Of a stretch of 64,000 bases of DNA, positions 41,670 to 51,845 are shown piece after piece. The notes under the pieces were generated by a model. That model saw only the letters and a program-made list of their open reading frames with translations. It ran no database searches and had not been told where the DNA came from. Origin of the DNA: Stenotrophomonas sepilia. Lineage in GTDB: Bacteria > Pseudomonadota > Gammaproteobacteria > Xanthomonadales > Xanthomonadaceae. The stretch is from contig NZ_LXXZ01000033.1 of assembly GCF_003244875.1 (NCBI RefSeq), positions 88,004 through 152,003 on the forward strand, given 5' to 3'. Each line of letters begins with the position of its first letter. Within the stretch, counting starts at the first letter, position 1. A program made the translations under genes and the position numbers.

Positions 41670-41887
41670 CGATTTGCGATTACGGCCAAAGTGAAAAAGC
41701 AGAAGAACATACGCCGGGGTTTTGAACGCATATCCGTACGCAATTCCATACATAAACTGCAGTTGAGGTTTCATGGCTGGAACGATCTGGAGATGCGATG
41801 TCAGCCCGGCCATCACGGGCGCGCGCGTAAGGTAGGTAGGTTGGCTGCTGCAGGCCACTTCGATACCCCCGCATTTGGAGAACGCAG

Positions 41888-42646
41888 ATGATTGACTACC
41901 AGCTCACCGGCAAGACCGCGATCGTGACCGGAGGCGTGTCGGGCATCGGCCTGGCCGTGGCCCAGACGCTGGCCGCATCCGGTGCCCGTATCTCGGTCTG
42001 GGACCTCAAGCAGGATGCAGTGGATGCCACCGTGGCGCAGTTGCGCAGCACCGGCACACAGGCCATCGGCATCGCGCTGGACGTCACCGACGACGCGGCG
42101 GTGGAGGCAGCGGTGCAGCGCACGATCAAGGAACTCGACGGCCTGCACGTGGCGGTCAACAACGCCGGCATCAGCGGGCCGGCCGCCGCCAGCGGTGACT
42201 ATCCTATCGATGGCTGGCAGCGCGTGATCGATGTCAACCTCACCAGCGTGTTCCTGTGCCAGCGTGCGCAGATCCAGGCCATGCGCGCGGCCGGCACGGG
42301 CGGCAGCATCATCAACATGGCCTCGATCCTGGGCCAGGTGGGCTATGCCGGTTCCACTGCGTACGTGGCGGCCAAGCACGGCGTGGTCGGGCTGACCCAG
42401 ACCGCAGCGTGGGAACATGCGGTTGACGGCATACGTGTCAACGCGGTGGGTCCGGGCTTCATCAGCACGCCACTGCTGGAGAAGATGGACCCGAAGGTGC
42501 GCGCCACGCTGGAAGGGCGGCACGCGTTGAAGCGGCTGGGTACGCCGGAGGAAGTGGCCGCATTGGTAGCCTGGCTGGCCAGCGACGATGCCTCGTTCGC
42601 GACCGGCACGTACTACGCCATCGATGGTGGCTACCTCGCGCAGTGA
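41888..42646 (+). CDS. Short-chain dehydrogenase/reductase
   Basis: A 252-residue classical SDR: cofactor motif TGGVSGIG, NNAG at about 93, catalytic Ser in NMASI and YVAAK. Asp in VWDLKQ at the end of beta2 favours NAD(H) rather than NADP(H). It starts MIDYQLTGKTAIVTGG after GGAGAACGCAG. The substrate is unknown; the closest themes are 3-oxoacyl or sugar/polyol dehydrogenases. The AraC gene upstream is divergent and may regulate it. Confidence 0.88.
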   Translation: MIDYQLTGKTAIVTGGVSGIGLAVAQTLAASGARISVWDLKQDAVDATVAQLRSTGTQAIGIALDVTDDAAVEAAVQRTIKELDGLHVAVNNAGISGPAAASGDYPIDGWQRVIDVNLTSVFLCQRAQIQAMRAAGTGGSIINMASILGQVGYAGSTAYVAAKHGVVGLTQTAAWEHAVDGIRVNAVGPGFISTPLLEKMDPKVRATLEGRHALKRLGTPEEVAALVAWLASDDASFATGTYYAIDGGYLAQ

Positions 42647-42670
42647 TGCGCTGAACGCGGGTTGCGGCGT

Positions 42671-42693
42671 CGCCGGGCATCGCCCGGCGCTAC
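42671..42693 (-). repeat. SMAG palindrome (CGCCGGGC type)
   Basis: CGCCGGGCATCGCCCGGCG followed by CTAC, between the SDR and mgtC genes. Confidence 0.75.
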
Positions 42694-42774
42694 CGGGTGA
42701 ACGCACTGTGGGGTGGCCTTCACCTCTGTGCCACGCATGCCACGCGACGCTCAGGAAAATTCCGGAGCCTGCCC

Positions 42775-43227
42775 ATGGAACTCACCCAGGATGTCTCGAT
42801 CCTGCTGCGCGTAGCCGCAGCGATGCTGTTCGGCGGTGTGCTCGGTGTCGAGCGGGAAATGGGCAAGCACGCCGCCGGCCTGCGTACGCACATGCTCATT
42901 GCCGGAGCGGCGGCATTGATCGTCGGTCTCGGCGACTCGGTGGCCGAGCATTTCCAGCAGGAGCGTTACCGCGACCTGCTGCAGGTTGATCCGGTGCGCC
43001 TGATCGAAGCGGTGGTGGCCTGCGTCGGCTTCGTGGCCGCTGGCACCATTCTGCGCGGCTCACGCGAGGACCAGGTCAGCGGCTTGACCACGGCCAGTTC
43101 GCTGATCATGGCGGCGGCGATCGGGATTGCGGTGGGGATCAGCAAGTACGTGATCGCGATCGGGGTCAGCGTGCTGTGCGTGCTGGTGCTGGCGGTGATG
43201 CGGCGGTTGGAGAAACGGATCTCGTAG
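42775..43227 (+). CDS. MgtC/SapB family membrane protein
   Basis: A 150-residue MgtC/SapB domain protein with about four membrane helices: LLRVAAAMLFGGVLGVERE, RTHMLIAGAAALIVGLG and ACVGFVAAGTILRGSRE. It lacks the C-terminal ACT-like soluble domain of Salmonella MgtC. Family members modulate Mg2+ starvation survival and F-ATPase, but short forms are poorly understood. ATG 42775 follows CGGAGCCTGCCC. It stands alone on the strand after the SDR. Confidence 0.85.
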   Translation: MELTQDVSILLRVAAAMLFGGVLGVEREMGKHAAGLRTHMLIAGAAALIVGLGDSVAEHFQQERYRDLLQVDPVRLIEAVVACVGFVAAGTILRGSREDQVSGLTTASSLIMAAAIGIAVGISKYVIAIGVSVLCVLVLAVMRRLEKRIS

Positions 43228-43238
43228 GGAAGGTCGAG

Positions 43239-43263
43239 TTGCCGGCCAGCGGCCGGCACCACC
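43239..43263 (-). repeat. Degenerate SMAG palindrome
   Basis: TGCCGGCCAGCGGCCGGCA followed by CCACC instead of CTAC. Confidence 0.6.
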
Positions 43264-43276
43264 ATGAAGGCTCCAA

Positions 43277-43287
43277 TGGTCAGACCA
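43277..43287. promoter_or_regulatory. LldR operator O1 upstream of lldP
   Basis: TGGTCAGACCA, a perfect inverted repeat of the GntR/FCD TGGTNNNACCA type used by LldR, PdhR and FadR. Flanked by AA on the left and AT on the right. Confidence 0.6.
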
Positions 43288-43372
43288 ATAAAGGGCTAGC
43301 CCTATGGTCTAATAGGCTCTTCGTCGGAGTAGCGGTTAAATCCGCTGCAAGTGGTCTGATCGCAATCATTAA

Positions 43373-43383
43373 TGGTACTACCA
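43373..43383. promoter_or_regulatory. LldR operator O2 upstream of lldP
   Basis: TGGTACTACCA, a second perfect inverted repeat of the same type 96 bases from O1 and 67 bases before the lldP start. Two operators flanking the promoter is the arrangement of E. coli lldPRD, where LldR forms a loop. Confidence 0.6.
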
Positions 43384-43449
43384 ATGATCGACGGCCACGG
43401 CGACCCACCGCCTGCGGTGGGCTCCTTCCGTTTCCAGTCGAGAGTCTTC

Positions 43450-45108
43450 ATGCAGCCCTGGCAACACCTGTACGACCCCGCCGGCAACCTGTGGTTGTCG
43501 AGCCTGATCGCGCTGCTGCCGATCGCGTTCTTCTTCGTTGCCCTGGCCGTGCTGCGCATGAAGGGCTGGCTGGCCGGCACGATCACCGTGGCCATCGCAC
43601 TCGGCGTGGCCCTGTTGTTCTACCGCATGCCGTTGCCCCAGGCGCTGGGCGCGGCCGGCTTCGGTTTCGTCTACGGCCTGTGGCCCATCGCGTGGATCAT
43701 CATCGGTGCGGTGTTCCTCTACAAAGTTTCGGTCAAGACCGGGCAATTCGACATCATCCGCGCCTCGATCCTGTCCGTGACTGAAGACCAGCGCCTGCAG
43801 ATGCTGATGGTCGGCTTCGCCTTTGGCGCCTTCCTGGAAGGTGCGGCCGGTTTCGGTGCGCCAGTGGCGATCACCGCGGCGCTGCTGGTCGGGCTGGGCT
43901 TCAAGCCGCTGTATGCCGCCGGCCTGTGCCTGATCGTCAACACCGCGCCGGTAGCGTTCGGCGCGATGGGCATTCCGATCATCGTGGCCGGGCAGGTCAC
44001 CGGCCTGGATGCATTCGAGATCGGCCAGATGGCCGGTCGCCAGCTGCCGTTCCTGACCATCATCGTGCTGTTCTGGATCATGGCGATCATGGATGGCTGG
44101 CGCGGCATCAAGGAAACCTGGCCGGCGGTGCTGGTGGCCGGTGGCTCGTTCGCCATCGCGCAGTACCTGACCTCCAACTTCATCGGCCCGGAGCTGCCGG
44201 ACATCACCGCCTCGCTGGCGTCGCTGGTGTGCCTGACCCTGTTCCTGCGCCGCTGGAAGCCGGTACGGATCTTCCGTTTCGACACCGAAACCAGCGCCGA
44301 GGCGGCCGCACAGGCGCTGGAGGCACCGCGCCACAGCGTCGGCCAGATCGCCAGGGCATGGTCGCCGTTCCTGATCCTCACCGCGATGGTCACGCTGTGG
44401 AGCATCAAGCCGTTCAAGTCGCTGTTCGCGGCGGGCGGCCCGCTGGAAGGCTGGGTGCTGAAGATCCCGGTGCCAGGCCTGGACCAGCTGGTGCAGAAGA
44501 TGCCACCGATCGTGGCTGCGCCGCTGAGCTATGAAGCCATCTACAAGTTCGACTGGTTCTCGGCCACCGGTACCTCGATCATCCTGGCCGCGTTGATCGC
44601 CATCATCGCGCTGCGCATGCCGGTCCGTTCGGCGCTGCAGACCTTCGGCGAGACCGTGCGTGAGCTGCGCATGCCGATCTACTCGATTGGCATGGTGCTG
44701 GCGTTCGCCTTCATCGCCAACTACTCGGGACTGTCTGCCACGTTGGCCCTGGCGCTGGCGCATACCGGCGACGCGTTCCCGTTCTTCTCACCGTTCCTGG
44801 GCTGGCTGGGCGTGTTCCTGACCGGTTCGGACACCTCGTCCAATGCCTTGTTCTCGGCACTGCAGGCCACCACCGCACAGCAGATCGGCGTGTCCGACGT
44901 GCTGCTGGTAGCGGCCAGCACCACCGGCGGTGTCACCGGCAAGATGATCTCGCCGCAGTCGATCGCCATTGCCTGCGCGGCGGTCGGCCTGGCCGGCAAG
45001 GAGTCGGATCTGTTCCGCTTCACGGTCAAGCACAGCCTGATCTTCACCACGATGGTCGGCCTGATCACCCTGGCCCAGGCTTACTGGCTGACCTGGATGA
45101 TTCCCTGA
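43450..45108 (+). CDS. lldP: L-lactate permease (LctP family)
   Basis: A 552-residue inner-membrane permease with about 13 helices, of the LctP family that imports L- and D-lactate and glycolate with protons. Start [25 protein letters not shown] at 43450 is the typical LldP N-terminus; earlier in-frame starts overlap the operators. Family segments [21 protein letters not shown] and [14 protein letters not shown] are intact. First gene of the lldP-lldR-lldD-dld unit. Confidence 0.93.
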   Translation: MQPWQHLYDPAGNLWLSSLIALLPIAFFFVALAVLRMKGWLAGTITVAIALGVALLFYRMPLPQALGAAGFGFVYGLWPIAWIIIGAVFLYKVSVKTGQFDIIRASILSVTEDQRLQMLMVGFAFGAFLEGAAGFGAPVAITAALLVGLGFKPLYAAGLCLIVNTAPVAFGAMGIPIIVAGQVTGLDAFEIGQMAGRQLPFLTIIVLFWIMAIMDGWRGIKETWPAVLVAGGSFAIAQYLTSNFIGPELPDITASLASLVCLTLFLRRWKPVRIFRFDTETSAEAAAQALEAPRHSVGQIARAWSPFLILTAMVTLWSIKPFKSLFAAGGPLEGWVLKIPVPGLDQLVQKMPPIVAAPLSYEAIYKFDWFSATGTSIILAALIAIIALRMPVRSALQTFGETVRELRMPIYSIGMVLAFAFIANYSGLSATLALALAHTGDAFPFFSPFLGWLGVFLTGSDTSSNALFSALQATTAQQIGVSDVLLVAASTTGGVTGKMISPQSIAIACAAVGLAGKESDLFRFTVKHSLIFTTMVGLITLAQAYWLTWMIP

Positions 45109-45161
45109 GCCATGCGCGGCTGGCCGACCACCCGCTGCGCGCTTCGGGCCACAATGGCGCC

Positions 45162-45926
45162 ATGAGCACGCAACGTATTTCGGACAAGGTGGCCGCGCAG
45201 CTGCGCGGCCTGGTGCAGGAACAACGGCTGCAGCCGGGTGACCGGCTGCCGGCCGAGCGCACCCTGGCGGTGCAGCTGGGGGTCTCGCGCACGGCCTTGC
45301 GCGAGGCCATCGCGCAGCTGGCCAGCCAGGGTCTGTTGACCGCACGGGTCGGTGGCGGCACCTACGTGGCCGAGCCTGCGGCACGCGCGCGGCAGGCGCT
45401 GGATGAACCGCTGGCGCCGTACCTGCCGCTGTTCCAGGGCGACCCGGAATACCGCTTCGACGTGCTGGAGATCCGCCACGCGCTGGAAGGTGCCACCGCC
45501 TGGCATGCGGCGCTGCGTGCCACCGACGAGGACCGCGCGCGCATCGCACAGGCCTTCCAGACCATGATGGACGCGCACGGCAAGGACGACCCCACCGGCG
45601 AAGCCGAGGCCGACGCGGCCTTCCACCTGTCCATCGCCGAGGCCTCGCACAATCTGGTGCTGCTGCAGGTGATGCGCGGGCTGTTCGAACTGCTGCAGAC
45701 CAACATCTCACAGAGCCGCGAAAAGCTCTACACCTCGGCGAGGACCTTCTCGCCGCTGTCCGACCAGCACCGCGAGATGATGGATGCGGTGCTGGCCGGC
45801 GACCCCGAACGCGCGCGCGCCGCCGCGCATGCCCACCTCGAGTTCGTGCACACCACACTGCGCACCCTCGATGACAACGAAGCCCGGCGTGCGCGGGCCT
45901 CGCGCCTGCCTTCCCCCCACGGTTGA
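45162..45926 (+). CDS. lldR: GntR/FCD-family lactate regulator LldR
   Basis: A 254-residue FCD-class GntR protein: winged helix at 8-75 ([22 protein letters not shown]) and an FCD domain with metal-binding residues in [16 protein letters not shown] and [10 protein letters not shown]. coli LldR represses lldPRD and is released by L-lactate. It lies inside the operon between lldP and lldD, a common autoregulated layout, and the two TGGTNNNACCA sites in front of lldP are its likely operators. Confidence 0.9.
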   Translation: MSTQRISDKVAAQLRGLVQEQRLQPGDRLPAERTLAVQLGVSRTALREAIAQLASQGLLTARVGGGTYVAEPAARARQALDEPLAPYLPLFQGDPEYRFDVLEIRHALEGATAWHAALRATDEDRARIAQAFQTMMDAHGKDDPTGEAEADAAFHLSIAEASHNLVLLQVMRGLFELLQTNISQSREKLYTSARTFSPLSDQHREMMDAVLAGDPERARAAAHAHLEFVHTTLRTLDDNEARRARASRLPSPHG

Positions 45927-45930
45927 CCCC

Positions 45931-47070
45931 ATGATCATCTCCGCCTCCACCGATTACCGTGCTGCTGCCGAACGCCGGCTGCCGCCGTTCCTGTTCCACT
46001 ACATCGATGGCGGCGCGTATGCCGAGCACACGCTGAAGCGCAACGTTTCCGACCTGTCCGACATCGCGCTGCGCCAGCGCATCCTGCGCAACATGTCCGA
46101 CCTGAGCCTGGAAACCGAGCTGTTCGGCGAAAAACTGGCGATGCCGGTGGCGCTGGCGCCGGTCGGCCTGACCGGCATGTATGCGCGGCGCGGCGAGGTA
46201 CAGGCGGCGCGCGCGGCTGACAGCCGCGGCATCCCGTTCACCCTCTCCACGGTGTCGGTGTGCCCGATCGAGGAAGTGGTACCGGCCATCCAGCGGCCGA
46301 TGTGGTTCCAGCTGTACGTGCTGCGCGACCGTGGCTTCATGCGCAATGCGCTGGAGCGTGCACAGGCTGCCGGCGTGACCACGCTGGTATTCACCGTGGA
46401 CATGCCGGTGCCGGGCGCGCGCTACCGCGATGCACACTCGGGCATGAGCGGCCCGAATGCCTCGCTGCGCCGCATCGGCCAGGCCATCACCCATCCGCAC
46501 TGGGCGTGGGACGTGGGCCTGTTCGGCCGCCCGCATGACCTGGGCAACATCTCCACCTACCGCGGCAACCCGACCGGGCTGGAGGATTACATCGGTTGGC
46601 TGGGCAGCAACTTCGATCCCTCCATTTCGTGGAAGGACCTGGAGTGGATCCGCGAATTCTGGAAGGGCCCGATGGTGATCAAGGGCATCCTCGACCCGGA
46701 TGACGCACGTGATGCGGTGAAGTTCGGTGCCGATGGCATCGTGGTCTCCAATCACGGTGGCCGCCAGCTGGACGGCGTGCTGTCCACCGCGCGTGCGTTG
46801 CCGGCCATCGCCGATGCGGTGCAGGGCGATCTGAAGATCCTCGCCGATTCCGGCATCCGCACTGGCCTGGACGTGGTGCGCATGCTGGCGCTGGGGGCCG
46901 ATACCGTGCTGCTGGGACGCGCCTTCATCTATGCGCTGGCCGCGCAGGGCGAGGCCGGCGTGGCCAACCTGCTGGACCTGATCGCCAAGGAAATGCGCGT
47001 GGCGATGACCCTGACCGGTGCGCGCCGCATCGCCGACATCGGCCGCGATTCGCTGGTCAGCCTGCCATGA
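45931..47070 (+). CDS. lldD: L-lactate dehydrogenase (cytochrome), FMN-dependent
   Basis: A 379-residue FMN alpha-hydroxy acid dehydrogenase. The catalytic His is H275 in [29 protein letters not shown] binds FMN, and GPMVIKGIL carries the FMN Lys. Oxidises L-lactate to pyruvate, passing electrons to the quinone pool at the inner membrane. ATG 45931 sits 4 bases after the lldR stop. Its stop overlaps the dld start by 4 bases (ATGA). Confidence 0.94.
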   Translation: MIISASTDYRAAAERRLPPFLFHYIDGGAYAEHTLKRNVSDLSDIALRQRILRNMSDLSLETELFGEKLAMPVALAPVGLTGMYARRGEVQAARAADSRGIPFTLSTVSVCPIEEVVPAIQRPMWFQLYVLRDRGFMRNALERAQAAGVTTLVFTVDMPVPGARYRDAHSGMSGPNASLRRIGQAITHPHWAWDVGLFGRPHDLGNISTYRGNPTGLEDYIGWLGSNFDPSISWKDLEWIREFWKGPMVIKGILDPDDARDAVKFGADGIVVSNHGGRQLDGVLSTARALPAIADAVQGDLKILADSGIRTGLDVVRMLALGADTVLLGRAFIYALAAQGEAGVANLLDLIAKEMRVAMTLTGARRIADIGRDSLVSLP

Positions 47071-48773
47071 GCGGCCACGACGCCGTGCTGGCACAGTTGC
47101 GCGATGCGGTCGGCAATCGCCATGTACTGACCGGCGACAAGGCCACGCGGCGCTTCCGTCGCGGCTATCGCTTCGGCGATGGCCCAGTGCTGGCGGTGGT
47201 GCGCCCGGGGACGCTGCTGGAACTGTGGCGCGTGCTGCAGGCAGCGGTGCAGGGCGGCGCCGCGATCATCCTGCAGGCGGCCAATACCGGGCTGACCGGT
47301 GGCTCGACCCCGGATGGCGATGACTATGGCCGGCCGATCGTGCTGGTCAGCACGCTGCGCCTGACCGGCATCCAGTTGTTGAACGAAGGCCGGCAGGTGC
47401 TGTGCCTGCCTGGCGCGACGCTGGACCGCCTGGAGCAGACGCTGGCCCCGCTGGGTCGCGAACCGCATTCGGTGATCGGCTCGTCTTGCATCGGCGCCTC
47501 GGTGCTGGGCGGCATCTGCAACAACTCCGGTGGCGCGCTGGTGCGACGTGGCCCGGCCTACACCGAGCTGGCGCTGTATGCGCAGGTCGATGCGCAGGGC
47601 CAGTTGCAGCTGGTCAACCATCTGGGCATCGCGCTGGGTGACACGCCCGAGCAGATCCTGCAGCGCCTGCAGGCCGGTGACTACACGGCCGCCGACGTGG
47701 GCGATGGCGACGGCCGTGCGGCTTCCGATCCACGCTATGCCGAGGAAGTACGCAAGGTCGATGCCGATACCCCCGCACGTTTCAACGCCGATCCCAGCCG
47801 CCACTTCGAGGCGGCCGGGTCCGCGGGCAAGCTGGCGGTGTTCGCGGTGCGCCTGGACACCTTCGAAAAGGAGGCCGCCGAAGTCTTCTACATCGGCAGC
47901 AACCGCACCGACAGCCTCACCGCGATCCGCCGCCAGCTGCTGACCGGCTTCGAGCGCCTGCCGATCGCGGGCGAGTACATTCACCGCGATGCCTATGACA
48001 TCGGCGAGCGCTACGGCAAGGACAGCTTCCTGCTGATTGATCGCCTCGGTACCTCTCGTGTGCCCGCGGCGTTCGCATTGAAGAGCCGCATCGATGGCTG
48101 GTTCGAACGGCTGGGCCTGCGCGGGGTGACCGACCGGGTGATGCAGGTGCTGACCGGCCTGCTGCCCTCGCACCTGCCCAAGCGCATGGGTGAGTTCCGC
48201 CAGCGCTATGAGCATCACCTGCTGCTGAAGGTGTCCGCGCAGGACGCAGCGCAAACCGAAGCCTGGCTGCGCGATTTCTTCGCTGGCCACGAAGGCGGCT
48301 ATTTCCACTGCACGGCCGAGGAGGGGCGCAAGGCGTTCCTGCATCGTTTCGCCGTAGCCGGTGCCGCGGTGCGCTACCGCGAAGTGCATCGTGAGCAGGT
48401 GCAGGACATCGTTGCGCTGGACATCGCGCTGCGACGTGACGACGCCGACTGGTTCGAGCAGCTACCACCTGATATCGACGGCCGTCTGCTGCACAAGCTG
48501 TATTACGGGCACTTCCTGTGCCACGTGTTCCATCAGGACTACATCGCGCGCAAGGGCGAAGACCCGATGGCGATCGAGCATGCGATGTGGGCGCTGCTGG
48601 ACCAGCGTGGCGCCGAGTATCCGGCCGAGCACAATGTCGGCCACCTGTACCCGGCCAAGCCGGCGCTGGCCGGGTTCTACAAGCAGCTGGACCCGAGCAA
48701 TACGTTCAACCCGGGCATCGGCCAGACCTCGAAGGCGAAGGGGTGGGGCAGCTGCGATTGCAGTGGGCATTGA
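47067..48773 (+). CDS. dld: Quinone-dependent D-lactate dehydrogenase
   Basis: A 568-residue FAD protein, near the 571 of E. coli Dld. The PP-loop FAD motif is [16 protein letters not shown] and [30 protein letters not shown]; the membrane-binding domain and C-terminal lobe ([17 protein letters not shown]) follow. Oxidises D-lactate to pyruvate at the membrane. It overlaps lldD by 4 bases, so the operon handles both enantiomers without needing a racemase. Ends in CDCSGH. Confidence 0.93.
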   Translation: MSGHDAVLAQLRDAVGNRHVLTGDKATRRFRRGYRFGDGPVLAVVRPGTLLELWRVLQAAVQGGAAIILQAANTGLTGGSTPDGDDYGRPIVLVSTLRLTGIQLLNEGRQVLCLPGATLDRLEQTLAPLGREPHSVIGSSCIGASVLGGICNNSGGALVRRGPAYTELALYAQVDAQGQLQLVNHLGIALGDTPEQILQRLQAGDYTAADVGDGDGRAASDPRYAEEVRKVDADTPARFNADPSRHFEAAGSAGKLAVFAVRLDTFEKEAAEVFYIGSNRTDSLTAIRRQLLTGFERLPIAGEYIHRDAYDIGERYGKDSFLLIDRLGTSRVPAAFALKSRIDGWFERLGLRGVTDRVMQVLTGLLPSHLPKRMGEFRQRYEHHLLLKVSAQDAAQTEAWLRDFFAGHEGGYFHCTAEEGRKAFLHRFAVAGAAVRYREVHREQVQDIVALDIALRRDDADWFEQLPPDIDGRLLHKLYYGHFLCHVFHQDYIARKGEDPMAIEHAMWALLDQRGAEYPAEHNVGHLYPAKPALAGFYKQLDPSNTFNPGIGQTSKAKGWGSCDCSGH

Positions 48774-48786
48774 GGACGGAAAGGGC

Positions 48787-48809
48787 AGTCGAGCATGGCT
48801 CGACGCTAC
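48787..48809 (-). repeat. SMAG palindrome after dld
   Basis: Reverse unit GTCGAGCATGGCTCGAC followed by GCTAC, 14 bases past the dld stop. Confidence 0.8.
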
Positions 48810-48883
48810 AAGGGCGATGCCGGGCAGGCCCGACGCCGTCCGGGTAGCGGTTACCATCGGAATCCCAGCCACAGGAGCCGCAC

Positions 48884-49768
48884 ATGCCTTCCATTCCCGT
48901 CCGCGCCGCCCTGTGCGCTGCATTGCTGGCGACCCCGCTGCTGGTGCTGGCACAGTCTTCTATCCTGCCGCAGCAGCGCGATGCCGCCGGCAACGTGATG
49001 GAACCGCTGGGGCAGGTGCTGATCGCGAGTGAGACTGGACCGTCGGGGCTTTATGACTGCACGCGGGACGGCAACTGGTGCGTGCGCGTGCAGCCGGTCG
49101 CCGAGGAGGGTGACCGGCCGAGCGTGCTGGAAGTGCTTGAGAAGGTGCAGGGCCAGGGCAAGCCACACACCTACCACGTCAGCATCGACGTGCCGCAGGA
49201 AGCCGACCTGTCACTGTGGCCGTGGATCGTGCGCCTGGCGCCGGGCGTGGGCAGCGACGAAACAGTGACCGACCCGCAGCAGCGCGCCCGCCAGAATGTG
49301 CTGGTAGGCGGCATCGTCAAGTTCAGCACCATGTACTCCGGTGGAAGTGCGGACGCGTCCACGCTGCAGTTGGCACGCGTGCGCCACCTGCAGGACGACA
49401 TCCAGGTGGACGACGACGTGCTGACCGTGCCATGGCTGGGCAATGCGATGATCCGCGCCTGTTTCAGCGAGCAGGACATGAAGCAGCGCGCAGGCGCCTG
49501 CCACGACGAATACGGGTTCTCGGCCAAGCTCGGGCTGGATCCGGTGGCCGAGGGCATGCCGGTGCTGCGCTACCAGACCGTGGCGACCCGGTTCCCGGCG
49601 GGTGTTTCGCGCTTCGAGGATTCGCTGGCCAGGGGCCCGCTGAAGAAGAAGGACCTGCGCACCGAGCAGGACCCGGCGTGCAGCTACACGCGGCTGTTCC
49701 GCTTCAGTGATGGGGTGTTCAACCCCGACCAGGCGCTGCCGGACTGCGCGGGGTATACCGAACCCTGA
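48884..49768 (+). CDS. Periplasmic hypothetical protein
   Basis: A 294-residue exported protein: signal 1-23 (ends VLAQ). Rest: strands such as HTYHVSIDVP and DIQVDDDVLTVPWLGNAM, a VGGIVKFSTMYSGGSADASTL segment, and six Cys, four of them spaced to allow disulfides. No known family recognised. It opens a run of small exported proteins (48.9-51.8 kb), each with its own start, between the lactate operon and the TonB receptor. Confidence 0.75.
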   Translation: MPSIPVRAALCAALLATPLLVLAQSSILPQQRDAAGNVMEPLGQVLIASETGPSGLYDCTRDGNWCVRVQPVAEEGDRPSVLEVLEKVQGQGKPHTYHVSIDVPQEADLSLWPWIVRLAPGVGSDETVTDPQQRARQNVLVGGIVKFSTMYSGGSADASTLQLARVRHLQDDIQVDDDVLTVPWLGNAMIRACFSEQDMKQRAGACHDEYGFSAKLGLDPVAEGMPVLRYQTVATRFPAGVSRFEDSLARGPLKKKDLRTEQDPACSYTRLFRFSDGVFNPDQALPDCAGYTEP

Positions 49769-49771
49769 CAT

Positions 49772-49793
49772 GTAGCGTCGAGCCATGCTCGAC
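49772..49793 (+). repeat. SMAG palindrome
   Basis: GTAGCGTCGAGCCATGCTC followed by GAC, 4 bases after the preceding stop codon. Confidence 0.8.
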
Positions 49794-49804
49794 TGGGGTT
49801 TTCT

Positions 49805-49865
49805 GTAGAGCCGAGCCTGCCCTCGGCTGTCACGGAAGCGCAGCCGAGCGTGGGCTCGGCTCTAC
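49805..49865. repeat. Inverted SMAG pair
   Basis: GTAGAGCCGAGCC at 49805 faces a reverse unit ending CTAC at 49865; between converging genes. Confidence 0.85.
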
Positions 49866-49870
49866 AGCGC

Positions 49871-50167
49871 CTACTCGCAGCGGGTGGCGGTGATGATGTT
49901 GTCCTTGTCCACGTAAACGCGCAGGCGATCCTGGCGGATGTCCTTGGTGGTGATGGTGCTGGGGCCGATCGGGTTGACCAGGCCGGCGCCGCTCTCGCTG
50001 GACAGGCGGCGGATGTTGGGTTCGTTGGCCGGCTGGCCGATTGCCCAGCCCAGCTGGCTGGCATCGCAGTGGCCGGTACCCTTGACCTGCGGGCCAGGGG
50101 TGCTGACGCAGGCCGACAGCAGCAGGGCCGACGCAGGCAGTAGCAGGGACAGACGGAAGGCGGACAT
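49871..50167 (-). CDS. I78-family peptidase-inhibitor-like lipoprotein
   Basis: A 98-residue lipoprotein. Lipobox LLSAC (Cys20), then GHCDASQLGWAIGQPANE, and the end RVYVDKDNIITATRCE, the signature of MEROPS I78 inhibitors (Aspergillus elastase inhibitor type), which inhibit serine proteases with the exposed loop. The pattern C...C links the ends by a disulfide. Start MSAFRL at 50167 gives the proper signal peptide. It ends 5 bases after the SMAG pair. Confidence 0.85.
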   Translation of the reverse strand: MSAFRLSLLLPASALLLSACVSTPGPQVKGTGHCDASQLGWAIGQPANEPNIRRLSSESGAGLVNPIGPSTITTKDIRQDRLRVYVDKDNIITATRCE

Positions 50168-50337
50168 GCGAGCGCTCCTGCGCAGGGAAGATGGGCGGAA
50201 CGATAGCACCCGTCGCGCGAAAGGCGTCAGCACTCCGGTCATTGCCGGCACAGCGTGGTCATTGCATAGTGGCAGGGATGGCTGGCAGCACGCCAGCGGG
50301 CAGGCCGGGCCATTCCGGTGCAGGTGTTGGATACGCT

Positions 50338-50997
50338 ATGACGGCAGGCAGTTTGCGCGACAAGCGCAGGGCGAGAAGGGTACTGGCAGTGTCGGTGCTG
50401 GGCGTGGCGTTTGCCGCCTCTGCCATCGAACCGGCGCCGGACGCCGCTGCGGAAGCGCCGGTGTTCGGTGCCTGGCGCAACCTGCAGACCGAGGCAGGCT
50501 ACGCACCCGCCCAGCGCAACCTGGCGTTCGCGATGCTGCCGCAGGCCGCCACCCGCGGCGATCGATTCGCCATTGTCGATCGTGAGGGCAAGCGCGCGGT
50601 GTGCTGCCTGCAGGTGGCCAGCCCGTCGCTGGGCGTGGCCGCACTGCGCGAGCAATACCACCTGCCACAGGCCTGGGTGACCGACCTCAGCAATGGCCGC
50701 AGCCCGGCACGCCCCTACCTGCCGCATGTCTATGCGATGCAGCGCGTGGATGAACTGGCTGACTATGGTTTCACCGATGTGCCGGGGGCCTACAGCGACC
50801 TGGGTGGGCTGCTGATTCCCGAAGGTGCCGCGCTGGAGGCCGATGGCAGTGCCGTGCGCCTGGGGGATGAGCGCTATCCCCTGCATTTCCAGCGCCAGCC
50901 GCACGCCGAAGATGATGGCGCACTGGACCGCTACACCCTGCAGGCGGGCGAGGGTGTGGCTCCGATCGTGGTTGAAGTGCCGTTCGGCACCTACTGA
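50338..50997 (+). CDS. Exported hypothetical protein
   Basis: About 219 residues with a basic N-terminus and a hydrophobic stretch (RVLAVSVLGVAFAASAIEP) that looks like a signal peptide. The body contains RNLQTEAGYAPAQRNLAF and DREGKRAVCCLQV. No family recognised. The ATG at 50338 is chosen to start at the signal; earlier in-frame ATGs (50239, 50278) would put a non-signal extension before it. Only 68 bases precede the next gene. Confidence 0.65.
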   Translation: MTAGSLRDKRRARRVLAVSVLGVAFAASAIEPAPDAAAEAPVFGAWRNLQTEAGYAPAQRNLAFAMLPQAATRGDRFAIVDREGKRAVCCLQVASPSLGVAALREQYHLPQAWVTDLSNGRSPARPYLPHVYAMQRVDELADYGFTDVPGAYSDLGGLLIPEGAALEADGSAVRLGDERYPLHFQRQPHAEDDGALDRYTLQAGEGVAPIVVEVPFGTY

Positions 50998-51065
50998 TTG
51001 CAGCACCGCACTGGCTAGAATGCAGCGCGGCGCCGCCTGCCGTGCCTGTTCCGTGAGTCGCCGCC

Positions 51066-51845
51066 GTGTCCCTGCGCCCGTTGCTGCTGTCGCCCCTGCT
51101 GCTGTTGTCCGCCTGTGCGAGCGCGCCGCCTCTGCCGCCCGTCCATTCCGATGCGCTGTGGCGCCTGATCGAGCGTGACTGCCAGGCAGCTGACGGCCCG
51201 CGCGGCAGCTGCCTGCGGGTGGAGACGGCAGCCGGCCGCCGTGACGTGCTGGTCAAGGATGCACACGGTGACTACCAGTTTCTGCTGATGCCGCTGGACA
51301 AGGTAAGTGGCATCGAGAACCGCGGTCTTTACCAGCGTGGGGCGCCGAACTACTTCGCTGCGGCCTGGCAGGCGCGCAGCCACACCGAACAAGCCTTGCG
51401 GCAACCGCTGCCGCGCAACGTCGCGAGCCTGGCATTGAACTCGCCGCACGGCCGTTCGCAGCACCAGCTGCATATCCACGTGGATTGCCTGCGTGGCGAC
51501 GTGTTGCAGGCGTTGGACGTGCATGCCGCTGCCCTGGGCAGCCAGTGGTCACCGTTGCCGGTGCCGCTGCGCGGTCATCAGTACCAGGCCCGCCTGTTGC
51601 CGGGCGCGGAACTGACCGCCAATCCGCTCAATCTGCTGGCCTATGACCTCGCCGGCGTGGACGACGTGGGCCAGTGGAGCCTGGTGGTGGCGGGACGGGA
51701 TCCGGTGCAGGGTGGCCCGGGTTTCATCCTGCTGGCCACCCGTGTGGACCCCGGCACCGGCAACGAGGCCAGCGCTGAAGAGCTGCAGGACCACGCCTGC
51801 GCAGTGCTGACCGGCGCAGGTGCATCGCTGGAGCGGGTCCGCTAA
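51066..51845 (+). CDS. cdh: CDP-diacylglycerol diphosphatase
   Basis: A 259-residue HIT-like hydrolase. A membrane anchor/lipobox-like N-terminus (LLLLSACASAPP), then NSPHGRSQHQLHIHVDCL, the H-x-H HIT catalytic strand of E. coli Cdh. Hydrolyses CDP-diacylglycerol to phosphatidic acid and CMP on the periplasmic face. GTG start at 51066 follows GTGAGTCGCCGCC. Its last 4 bases overlap the convergent acetyltransferase gene. Confidence 0.88.
   Translation: MSLRPLLLSPLLLLSACASAPPLPPVHSDALWRLIERDCQAADGPRGSCLRVETAAGRRDVLVKDAHGDYQFLLMPLDKVSGIENRGLYQRGAPNYFAAAWQARSHTEQALRQPLPRNVASLALNSPHGRSQHQLHIHVDCLRGDVLQALDVHAAALGSQWSPLPVPLRGHQYQARLLPGAELTANPLNLLAYDLAGVDDVGQWSLVVAGRDPVQGGPGFILLATRVDPGTGNEASAEELQDHACAVLTGAGASLERVR

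Noticed and set aside
41448..41887. Plus-strand frame upstream of the SDR gene as a small gene
   Set aside because: It overlaps the AraC gene on the opposite strand, has no domain, and its end is the SDR ribosome site.
50191..50337. Longer start for the protein ending at 50997
   Set aside because: The extension has no signal features and would bury the hydrophobic signal stretch.
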